The translations under genes were made by a program, and so were the position numbers. 64,000 nt of DNA, from the NCBI RefSeq assembly GCF_003255815.1, contig NC_037673.1, positions 174,535,346 through 174,599,345 of the forward strand, given 5' to 3'. Origin of the DNA: Theropithecus gelada. Lineage: Eukaryota; Chordata; Mammalia; Primates; Cercopithecidae. Numbering within the stretch: the first letter of the stretch is position 1; each line of letters opens with the position of its first letter. The notes under the pieces are model-generated. The model saw nothing but the letters and a program-made list of their open reading frames with translations, ran no database searches and was not told the DNA's origin. Shown piece by piece: positions 55,146-64,000 of the stretch.

Positions 55146-57309
55146 AGAAAGTCAGGTTTCCAATCTTAGCTTTGTGATTTTCTACCTGTGTTACCCAACT
55201 CCTCTGGCCTCACTCTGCCCATCCCTGTAGTAGTGTTAACAGAATACGTGGCTTCGGATATTCTCAGGGGCTATCGTATGGGTTCCGTAAGCAACGACGG
55301 CTGGATCTGCATCATCTAAACAGTAAAGAGCCATAAAAGGCTGAGAGATAGTGGCTGTTGACATTACTTTCAAGCACTTTTATTTCTGTTTACTGGAAGA
55401 GGTTGTCTTCAGGGCAACCCAAGGATTCAGAAAACAATCAAACCACTAAGTCATCTTGGGGTTCACAAAGCTCTGAGCAGGAGAAACAGGGACTGGGGTT
55501 TGGGGAAGGCATCAACTCAGGCTGTGGCAGAGGCAGAGAGGCTTGTCAGGCATAGCTCTTCCCTGCCCTGCCAGAGTCACAGAATCTTCTAGTTTTACCC
55601 ATATTTCTGCAGGGTACTGAGTCACCAGTGTAACCCAGCAATCCATCTTGCCTGAAAACAAATGGCTTGTTTAAATGAAAAGCAGACAGCAGAAGCAGAA
55701 TGTCCTCAAAAGAGTGTCTTTCATGTCTCCTTATTAGGCGCCAGTGGCTCTTTTAGACAGTTTGTACCCACAGAGAGAAGTGGTTAATCACTGTGCGTGT
55801 TGCCTAATCAGGAAGCAAAAACCTTGAAGGATACCCGAAGGTTTGTGTTAGAAATGCAAAACAGCCTCAGCCCTCTGCAAGTGAAAACATGTACGTGTAC
55901 AACTGTCAACGTACCCTCCTTCCTTCCCGCTCTTCCCTGGAGAACGTAGAACAGGGAGAGGAAAGCCTTGCTGAAATACAGCCTGAGTCATTTGCTTCAC
56001 AGGCTGGGACTCTTTCGGATGCTGGTGCTAATGAGTGAAGTCTGCCACTCTGATGCTTGTGAGAGCCCCGGGAGATAGGAGTGCCTGTCCCCATTTCACA
56101 GATGGGAAAATCAAGGCTTAGAGAAAACTAGACATGAGAAGGCAGGTGCCAGTTATCAGAAAGGCAGCCTCCTCCTAAGCCCTTCGTGCCACCTGAGGGA
56201 GGTCCCAGGGTGTGGGTGGAGGCAGCATGGGATTCCAGTCGCACAGAGAACAGGCAGGGAAGAGGCTGGGCCTGGGGGCAGGGCGGGTCCTGCAGGGCCT
56301 CAATCAGTTGAGCCAGACGATGCCTGAGGGCCCATGATAGGCCTCCCTGAACCTCACTGGAGCATTAGAGATGAAAGCTCCTTCTGAGCCCTGTACAGGA
56401 GCTTGATGTGTGAGATGGGAAGATACCATCTTCACCAGGGCTGCCAAGATGTCTGGAGGGTCAGGAGAAGGCAGTGAGGAGTTGAGACACCATGGAAGCA
56501 AACTAGGGTTATCCTGGACTAACTGGAACAGCCATTCCCCTGGGCCACGAGGAGTCCACTGCAGAGAAACTGGTCTCCAGATGAAAACAATAGTGTCATT
56601 TCTTATCTAACCTACATGTCACTTCTTCATTGCCCAGATCCTGCATATTTTCCTGGCTCTGTTCCCTTTTACTTGGAAGTTGTGCTTTCCTTCCAGTATC
56701 CTCCATACCAGCACTGAGGCCCACAGCCCGGGAAACATCTGGGTGGGCTCCCCTAAAATGGGTCCCAGCTGGGCGGCAAACATTTCCCGTGCCTGCCAAC
56801 CCACTCCCTTCCTGTGTCCACAGAGACAGTGTCTGGAGAAATCAAATTAATGTTTTCAATTAATATTTGGGAAAAATACCCGAGGCCAGCTGTTTTATCT
56901 TCGATGCCAGATATTCTTGGGTTTAAAGCAAAGTGGCCAGGAAAGACATTCATGGGCCTTTTGAGGGTACCGGAGCCTTCTGGGCGCCCCCCTGCTTCAG
57001 AGAAGACTCTACAGGAAGACTTCCCCACGAGGACAAAGGCACAGAGATCCTGGCTCCAGAAAAGCACGCGGCACAAACTCTGCCAGAATTTCTGGATTTG
57101 GGTGCCATTCTGGGCTCCAAAATGCCATCAGTGTGAGAAGAGCAGCTACTCCAAAAAACACTGAGTTTTCTTGTCACTCTGGCTTCCCGGGCCATGTCAG
57201 GCCCAGGGGGACAGCCACGTGCCAGGGCAGCCATCTCAGTGGCCCACCTTCATCAGGACACAAGGATCACCCTCATGATGAAGGCGACAATGATGATGAT
57301 GACGACTGC
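55146..57309. other. Single-copy DNA with one MIR fragment
   Basis: 56060-56140 is MIR ('ccccatttcacagatgggaa'). 55640-55880 is repeat-free and AT-rich, a possible conserved element. No gene; frames at 56753-57234 overlap on both strands. Confidence 0.5.
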
Positions 57310-57525
57310 GGTGATGACAACAGCCAACACTCACAGATACTTAACACCACTGGGCGCTTTATGTGCAGGATTTCCTAGAAAGCAAGTACCCTTATTCATA
57401 CCCATTTTGCAGCTGAAGAAATGGAGGTTCATAGGGGTAAAGCCCCCTGCCCCAAATCACACAGCTATGGAGGTTGGGAGCCAGGACCTGAACACAGGCT
57501 CTCACGCCCACACCTGTGCTCCTAA
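57310..57525 (+). mobile_element. MIR SINE
   Basis: 'ccattttgcagctgaagaaa' , 'aaatcacacagctatggagg' and 'gagccaggacctgaacacag' follow the MIR order. Preceded by a short GAT-rich tract at 57286-57318. Confidence 0.82.
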
Positions 57526-57658
57526 CCACGGCGACACAAAAAACCCCAAACTGCTGCCCCGATATCCCTCCTGCCTCCTCTACTGGGCAGCTTCTCTTAT
57601 CACCTGCCATGGAGATGCCGGCTCACCCATGCGCCACAGCGGCCAGCGAGGCTGCTCT

Positions 57659-57745
57659 CCCCTCCGGGTGTCTATAGCTCTCTCTCTCCCTTCCAGGTGT
57701 CTACGGCACTTTCTCTCCCCTCCAGGTGTCTACGGCTCTTTAATA
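57659..57745 (+). repeat. 29-bp tandem repeat, 3 units
   Basis: 'ccaggtgtctacggc' or its variant starts at a fixed 29-bp spacing (57663, 57692, 57721). Confidence 0.92.
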
Positions 57746-57829
57746 CACCCCGAAAACACACATGGCTCCTTCAGACCAGAAGACACGGGACCGTTCCCAG
57801 GAAGTGGCCAGAGGGAGTCTGGAAACTGC

Positions 57830-58505
57830 TAGAATGAGATGACACGTTAGGGACAAGTGGAGAACGCTGAATTGGGGTTGAAATTCTGTAATATTCAGGA
57901 TTCATGTTAATCTTAGGTGTAATCATGACACTGTGGTTATGCAGGAAGGACAAAAAAGCCCTAATCCTTGAGAGATGAACAACAAAATACTCGTAAGTGA
58001 AATATAAGGTGTCTGAGATTTGCTTTAAAATATAGTCATGCCTCTCTATGACTTTTAAAATATAGTCATGCCTCTCTATTTCTCAGGATGCCTTCTGAGA
58101 AACGTGTCCTTAGGCGATTGTGTCACTGTGTGAACACCATAGAGTGAATGAACTTACACAAACCTAGATGGGGCAGCCTACTGCACACTGAGGCTGTGTG
58201 GCACAGCCTACTGCTCCTGGCTACAAACCTGTACAGCCTGTTACTGTGCTGAGTACCACAGGCAACTGAGACAAACTGGTAGGTATGTGTGTATGGAAAC
58301 ACAGAAAAGACACAGTGAAACGATGGGATTGTAATTGCAAAGGTCCACAGGTCGTATATGTGGCCCACTGTTGACCAACACGTAGCTCTGTGGTGCATGA
58401 TTGTACTCCAGAAAAGAAACAGAAAGAAAAATTTTTAAATAGGTGGAGGAGACAGATGAAGCCTGATCAGAAAGTTGATGATAATTGTTGAAGCTAGGGG
58501 AGTAA
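57830..58505 (+). mobile_element. Old dispersed repeat, split by a Tigger-like MITE
   Basis: 'gtaatcatgacactgtggtt' and 'gtgtctgagatttgctttaa' before the MITE, and 'gttgatgataattgttgaag' after it, match the same repeat type as 36880-37620. Confidence 0.55.
58031..58403 (+). mobile_element. Complete Tigger-like MITE with duplicated left end
   Basis: Core element 58063-58403 begins 'tagtcatgcctctctattt' after TA (58061-58062) and ends 'tggtgcatgattg' before TA (58404-58405), giving inverted termini. The interior has 'ccttaggcgattgtgtcac' and 'aacctagatggggcagccta'. A 30-bp tandem copy of the left end (58025-58054 against 58055-58084) precedes it. Same family as 24994-25329, opposite strand. 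Confidence 0.82.
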
Positions 58506-59130
58506 TCCAAAGATTATTCTCCAACCCAAACCAAACTAAAACTCTGCCTCCCTCAGACAGGTCAGGCTCCAGACTTGGACTCTGGAGGTCCTAATCCTGC
58601 CGCTCTGGGTCCACTGGTCACCTCGGAGGCTTCACAATTTCCCTCTGCAGGAGCCAGAAGGAGTTCTCAAACAGTGAAACGCTGGTGCAGGGCCCAGTCT
58701 CCCAGAGCTCCTGAACCTGGTGCACCTCCCACCCCCAAGCCCATCCCAAGATCCCACTAACACCATTGCAACCCAGTTTGAAAGCACCAGGCCTGTGAGC
58801 ATTCCTTCATCATTAACAATTGAAAATGACCCCAGAGATTTGTTCAGCCTCCTGCTTGGAATGGCATGTCTCTGTGTTGTCTCAAATACAGTCAGCAGTG
58901 GTGTCTCCCTTATGCTGCATTCAACAGCCCAAACCCAAAAGTAAACTTCACAGGGAAAATGAACAAAGTAAATCAAAATGTAACTGTCACGGATAACACC
59001 TACTCTAGATATCTAGTCAACAAGCATGCAAAAAGCCTGCTTTTCACAGGTTGAAGTGGTTGGACTGTGTGAATCCATCTTTGCGTAATATGTCAGGGAT
59101 ATCCACAGGCATTGTTAACATCAAAAATAA
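58506..59130. other. Single-copy DNA
   Basis: No gene or repeat recognised. Confidence 0.45.
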
Positions 59131-59135
59131 ATGTG

Positions 59136-59440
59136 GGCTGGGCTGGCGTGGTGGCTCATGGCTGTAATCCCAGCACTTTGGGAGGCTGAGGCAGGAGGAT
59201 CACTTGAGGCCAGGAGTTCGAGACCAGCCTGGTCAATGTGGTGAAACCTTGTCTCTATTAAAAATACAAAAAAATTAGCTGGGCATGGTAGCACACACCT
59301 GTAATCCAAACTACTCAGGAGGCTAAGGCACGAACATTGCTTGAACCCGGGAGGCAGAGGTTGCAGTGAGCCGAGATCGCACCACTGCACTCCAGAGACT
59401 GCCTCTTAAAAAAAAAAAAAAAAAAGAAAGAAAGAAAGAA
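59136..59440 (+). mobile_element. Alu (AluS type) with 3' deletion
   Basis: 'ggctgggctggcgtggtggc' start. Near the end 'cactccagagactgcctctt' shows loss of the 'cctgggcgacagag' block. Tail is poly-A then (GAAA)n. Confidence 0.94.
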
Positions 59441-59499
59441 AATGTGACTTACAAGCTTTCCCTCAGAGTTGTGAAGAAAAAAAAAAATGTGACCATAAC

Positions 59500-60850
59500 A
59501 AAAATTACTCAATAGAGATCAATGACCTAAACTTAAGACAAAAACTATAAAACTCTTAGAAGAAAACATAGGGGAACATTTTCATGACATTGGATTTGGT
59601 AAATAATTTCTTGGATATGACACATGCAGCAAAAGAAAAAACAGATATGCTGAACGTCATCAAAATTAAAAACTTTTGTGCATCAAAGGACACTACTGAG
59701 ACAGTAAAAAGACAACCTAGAGAATTTGCAAGTCAAAAATCTGATAAGTGATTAATAACCAAAACATATAAAGAACTCTGACAACTCAATAACCAAAAAA
59801 ACAAAACAACTCAATGAAAACATGGGCAAAGAGCTTAAACAGACATTTATACCTGGTCAAGGTATACGAATGCCCACTAAACATGTGAAAACACGCTCTA
59901 TATTATTAGTCATTAGGGAAATGTAAATTGAAACCACAAGATACCACTTCACACCCATTAGTAAAGCCATGATTAAAAAGAGGGAAAATAACAGTGTGGA
60001 TGAGACTTTGGGGAAGCTGGTGAGTGACTGGTGGGCATTAAAAATGGTGCAGCTGCTGTGGAAAACAATTTGGCAGTTTCTCAAAAAGTCAGACACAGAA
60101 TTACTATATGATCCAGAAGTTCCACTCCTAGGTACATTCCCAAAAGAAACAGATAGTTTTATACCAATGTTCACAGCAGCACTGTTTACAGCAGCCAAAA
60201 AGGTTAACAACCCAAACGTCCATCAACAGATGGATAACAAATTGTGGTATATACACACAGTGAAATATGATTCAGCCTTAAACAGGAATGAAGTTCTGAT
60301 ACATGCTACTAGAGAGAGAGATGAACCTTGAAGATATTTTGCTAATGTGCTTTTGAAAGAAGCCGGACACAAAAGGACAGATATTTTATGATTCCTTTTA
60401 TATGAAGTATCTAGAGTAGGCAAGGTCATATAGCCAGAAAGTAGAATGGAGGCTGAGGAAAGAGGGGATTGGGGAATTACCATTTAATGGGTATGGAGTT
60501 TCAGTTGGGGAAGATGAAGAAAAAGGTTCTGGAGATGGATAGTGGTGATGGCTGCACAACAATGTGAATGCAGTTAACACCACTGACTTGTACACTTAAA
60601 AATGGTTACAATAGACTTAGGCTTAGTGGTGCCTGCCTGTAGTCCCAGCTACTTCGGAGGCTAAGGCAGGAGGATTGCTTGAGCCCAGGAGGTTGAGGCT
60701 GCAGTGCGCTATGATCACACCACTGCACTCCAGCCTGGGCAACAGAGTAAGACCCTGTCTCAAAAAGAAAAAAAAAAGAAAGAAAAAAAAAAAAACTAAA
60801 ATGGCAAATTTTATGTTATGTATACTGTGCCAAAATTAAAAAATGTGAAG
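59500..60850 (+). mobile_element. Old LINE-1 3' end (L1M type), split by an Alu monomer
   Basis: Clear ORF2 C-terminal order: 'catcaaaggacactactgag', 'aaccaaaacatataaagaac', 'gaaaccacaagataccactt', 'ttggcagtttctcaaaaag', 'ccaacgtccatcaacag'-like tract, then 3' UTR 'acttgtacacttaaaaatgg' and, after the insert, 'aatggcaaattttatgtta'. Best preserved of the old LINE copies, but frames are broken. Confidence 0.9.
60615..60797 (+). mobile_element. Free Alu monomer (FRAM/7SL-like)
   Basis: A single monomer, 'gtagtcccagctacttcgg' to 'gcaacagagtaagaccctg', with an A-rich tail. There is no second monomer. It splits the LINE-1 3' UTR. Confidence 0.85.
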
Positions 60851-61637
60851 AGGATAAATAAGCAGGTCACTGATGACCATTTTAAGGTAGATACCTAGAG
60901 ATAAATATTTGCGTGTAATTTCACATAATTCTCCTTCAAATGAGCCTCTTTTGAATTACTGGGGAGTTAAGTATACGGAGAAGGCATTAGATGCCACATA
61001 AAACTGAGAAATTTAAAAAAAAAAAAAATCTTGAACGCGTAGGAATTTTGGTGCTAGAGGCATCCCCAGAGAGACACTGTCAGAATTCAGCTCCAAGGAA
61101 CAAAAGGCCTCCGGGAATCCACTCACCCTCAAGATACAGCATTTCTAGATTCTCTCTGCTCACATCTTCCCCTTCTCCTGGCTTTCCAGCACCCCAGCTG
61201 ACTACAACTCAGAAGTGGAAAGACAAATGTGAAAAAATTAGGAGTTTCAGTCCTTAAAAACTATTACAGTTTTAAATAACTACATAAAAATATTTACATT
61301 TCCCAAGTCAAACCTAAAAACCACAAGGCATGTTCAGAAAAGCTTCACTTCTATTCCTAGGCATAGAGCCCTCTCCCATGCTTGTTTCCTTTCCTTTTCT
61401 TTGGAGTTTATTTGAGTTTCTCTCTCTAATATGAGGTTATGGGGTCCATCTCCAATGCAGCCATCTTTACCCACCAAGCGCGTGCAGCCTGTGCAGCCGG
61501 CGTCCTCTTCAAAGAAAACTGTGATACTGTCATCAGGAAGTGTACAAAAGAAAAGGAATAGGAATACATATTCAGCAATGCCCACTTGCTTCCTTTCACT
61601 ACAGAGCACATTTTACTGGGTACCAGCTCTGTGCTAG
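60851..61637. other. Single-copy DNA
   Basis: No gene proven. 61431-61570 is more GC-rich, has two CpG sites in a short span, and is open on both strands, but shows no domain and no splice frame I trust. Confidence 0.4.
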
Positions 61638-61639
61638 GC

Positions 61640-61647
<8 letters not shown>

Positions 61648-61672
<25 letters not shown>

Positions 61673-61953
61673 GAGACAAGAGTTTTGCTCTTGTTGCCCA
61701 GGCTGGAGTACAATGGCGTGATCTCAGCTCACTGCAACCTCCACCTCCCAGGTTCAAGCGATTCTCCTGCCTTAGTCTCCCGAGTAGCTGGGATTACAGG
61801 GCCATGCCACCACACCCGGCTAATTTTTTACTTTTAGTAGAGACAAGGTTTCACCACGTTGGTCAGGCTGGTCTCAAACTCAACTGCCTCGAGATCTGCC
61901 CGCCTCGGCTTCCCAAAGTGCTGGGATTACAGGCGTGAGCCACCATGCCCAGA
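61648..61953 (-). mobile_element. Alu (AluS type)
   Basis: Antisense Alu after a long T run (61647-61672). Target-site duplications 'caagatttt' lie at 61639-61647 and 61954-61962. Confidence 0.95.
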
Positions 61954-62013
61954 CAAGATTTTCAACAGAAGTTTATTTTCATTCTTTCTGTTTTGGGGAT
62001 TATTCTAATGCTA

Positions 62014-62170
62014 AATCTATTAAAAATTAAGCAAGGCACAATGCCCCAAAGAAAACTAACAGCACTTTGCTGAAAGAAAAAAATGGGGTCTACATTACAT
62101 CTATTAAAAATTAAGCAAGGCACGACACCCCAAACAAAACTAACAGCAGTTTGTTGAAAGAACAAAGATT
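62014..62170 (+). repeat. 84-bp tandem duplication
   Basis: 'ctattaaaaattaagcaagg' starts at 62017 and 62101. Both copies run on to 'aactaacagca.ttt.ctgaaaga'. Several substitutions separate them. The parent sequence is not a repeat I know. Confidence 0.92.
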
Positions 62171-62179
62171 GGGTGTCCC

Positions 62180-62515
62180 TCAAGGATGGCTCTGAGGTCC
62201 CCTCTGGGAAGCCCTTCTTGATGTACCCCACAGAGTTACTTGTCCCCTCATCCTACGAACCTCATGCAAGAGACCATTAGCAGTGACCACGGGACATTAT
62301 GACGGTTTATGTGACTGGTGTGTCTGGCTCCCGAAACTGTAAGAACAGTGAGGCCAAACAAAATGGTTTCTTTCTTTCTGATAAATAAGAGCCCATATTT
62401 GTACAGAGTCCAGCATATCGGAAGCGTCCTTTAGATGTTAGGTTCTGGCTGAGGACTCCGAGTGCCTAGCAACGTGGGCATCCGATAAATGTAGGTTGAA
62501 CAGACGAATACATTT
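62180..62515 (+). mobile_element. L2 LINE 3' end
   Basis: 'ctctgggaagcccttcttga', then 'gagtgcctagcaacgtgggc' and 'cgataaatgtaggttgaaca' give the L2 3' end order. Confidence 0.72.
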
Positions 62516-62688
62516 AGAGGACTTTGCTTATGGCTCTGGCAATCTGACCTAAAAAATTAATGAAATGTGTAAAAATGTACTCCTAAAATTCCAGCAATAT
62601 GATATTTGTTAATTTATGCCTTTATTCCCCACCTCATTCCAACAATATGAAATTGGTATAATTTTGTTTGTAAGGAAATGTCCGGATA

Positions 62689-62987
62689 GGCCAGAAGCGG
62701 TGGGTCACGCCTGTAATCCCGGCACTCTGGGAGGCTAGGCGGGCGGATCATTTCAGCTCAGGAGTTCGAAACCAGCCTGGCCAACATGGCGAAACCCTGT
62801 CTCTACAAAAAGTACCATAAAAATTAGCCGGGCGTGGTGGTGTGCCTGCAGTCCCAGCTACTTGGGAGGCTGAGGTGGGAGGATTGTTTGAGCCCATGAG
62901 GTCGAGGCTACAGTGACCTGGGATTACACCACTGCACTCCAGCCTGGGTGACAAAAGTGAGACCCTGTCTCAAAAAAAAAGAAAAAA
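62689..62987 (+). mobile_element. Alu (AluJ/S type), first of a tail-to-head pair
   Basis: 'ggccagaagcggtgggtcac' to 'gtgacaaaagtgagaccctg', tail 'aaaaaaaaagaaaaaa'. The next Alu begins directly in its tail. Confidence 0.94.
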
Positions 62988-63300
62988 GTCCGGGTGTGGT
63001 GGCTCATGCCTGTAATTCCAGCATTTTGGGAGGTCAGGGTGGGCAGACCATCTGATGTTGGGAGTTCAAGACCAGCCTGAGCAACATGGTGAAACCCTGT
63101 CTCTACTAAAAATACAAAAAAATAAAATGAGTCAGGTGTGTTGGCATGTGCCTATAATCCCAGCTACTCGGGAAGCTGAGAGGCAGGAGAATCACTTGAA
63201 TCTGAGAGGTGGAGGTTGCAGTGAGCTGAGATCATACCATTGCACTCCAGCCTGGGTGACAGAGTGACTCCATCTCAAAAAAAAAAAAAAAAAAAAAAAA
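62988..63300 (+). mobile_element. Alu (AluS/J type), second of the pair
   Basis: 'gtccgggtgtggtggctcat' to 'gtgacagagtgactccatct', ending in 23 A residues (63278-63300). Inserted in the tail of the previous Alu. Confidence 0.94.
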
Positions 63301-64000
63301 CACAACACAGAAATGTCAGGATGAGTAAGCTGAGTACAGAGTAAAACTTGACATTAAGAAGAAAATCTGTCGCAGCCGAGTGGCTATAGGGGAACCTCAG
63401 CTCCAGCTGTTCATTGTGTTGGGCAGCAGTGGTGGGAGGGGTACAGAGGTGCTTTGCAGAAAAAAGAATCCCAGCTGCAAATATAAATTGCAAACTCCTA
63501 GACCTTTGAATGATAACAAAGACTTCTGCCCTCAAATCATGATGTCCTGTGTTAAAATCACTGAGCTAGGCAGTTAAAACTGTTTGAAATGACCCAGTCA
63601 CTTTCTGATGTGGATGCACAGCACACACGTAAAGCCAGGTACCAGATTTGACACTTGTGAACTTCAACGAGGTAATTTTGAAAACCCCCTAGAAGTGAAC
63701 AACCTTGAATGTTCTGAAGATGTGGGAGTGTTCGACAAGATTCAGGCAGCTGCAAAATGAGGACGGTTGTCAGCGGGTGACATGTTCAGGTTGCTCAGGC
63801 CCCTCACCGGGATGAGCAGAAAGGTCAGCATTTTCTTAGCCCAAGGAGGCTTAGCACTCTTGAGGAAAAGAAATCCGGCACCACAGGCAAGATGCAGTGC
63901 AGAAACAGCCGAAGGTGAACTGGGATGAGAAGTCTCAGAGCGCACTGTGTAATCACCATGTTTAGAAAGCAAAACATTGACAAGACACGGCCGTCAGCAA
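63301..64000. other. Single-copy DNA to the window end
   Basis: No repeat or gene recognised. Confidence 0.45.

Noticed and set aside
57286..57318. GAT-rich run as an acidic-peptide coding exon
   Set aside because: Simple triplet repeat beside a MIR; no splice sites or wider frame support.

Overview
The window is non-coding primate nuclear DNA: dense Alu, LINE-1, MIR/L2, LTR and Tigger-type repeats separated by GC-rich single-copy sequence. Young Alu copies carry bases I associate with Old World monkey AluY rather than human AluY, for example 'gatccggccactgcactcc' at 6980 and its reverse complement near 29300. A large young LINE-1 at 20.7-24.2 kb fits the same lineage. I therefore infer a macaque, baboon or related genome. 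No bacterial, plasmid or viral gene layout is present.

Layout. 0-1.4 kb: old LINE-1 3' end split by an Alu. 1.4-14.7 kb: GC-rich DNA with L2/MIR, two MLT1 LTRs, another probable LTR split by a 5'-truncated AluY, an unassigned repeat present as an inverted pair (8.7 and 10.7-11.2 kb), and a 135-bp direct duplication (12.9 and 14.2 kb). 14.7-20.7 kb: Alus and old LINE fragments. 20.7-24.2 kb: 5'-truncated antisense LINE-1 with perfect target-site duplications and a damaged ORF2. 24.6-26.6 kb: Alu, a Tigger-like MITE and an MST LTR nested in another MST LTR. 26.6-34 kb: single-copy DNA, old LINE-1, MIRs, an MLT1 LTR and a 20-bp minisatellite with 60-bp higher-order structure. 34-38.2 kb: Alu cluster in old LINE sequence.

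38.2-50 kb: mostly single-copy DNA with MIRs, two antisense LINE-1 3' ends, a possible non-coding exon at 38.3-38.6 kb and a 160-bp direct duplication (46.4 and 48.7 kb). 50-55 kb: MER2/Tigger element opened by two opposite Alus, a 59-bp minisatellite, and MLT1/ERV LTRs nested in older repeats. 55-64 kb: single-copy DNA, a complete Tigger-like MITE inside an older repeat, LINE-1 3' end, Alus, L2 and a tail-to-head Alu pair.

I found no convincing protein-coding exon chain, tRNA, snRNA or CRISPR array. Almost all longer open frames are Alu, LINE-1 or GC-rich chance frames. The window is best read as intergenic or intronic. Its interest lies in insertion history and local duplications, not in a new gene system. 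Repeat family names rest on remembered consensus patterns and have not been checked by a library search.
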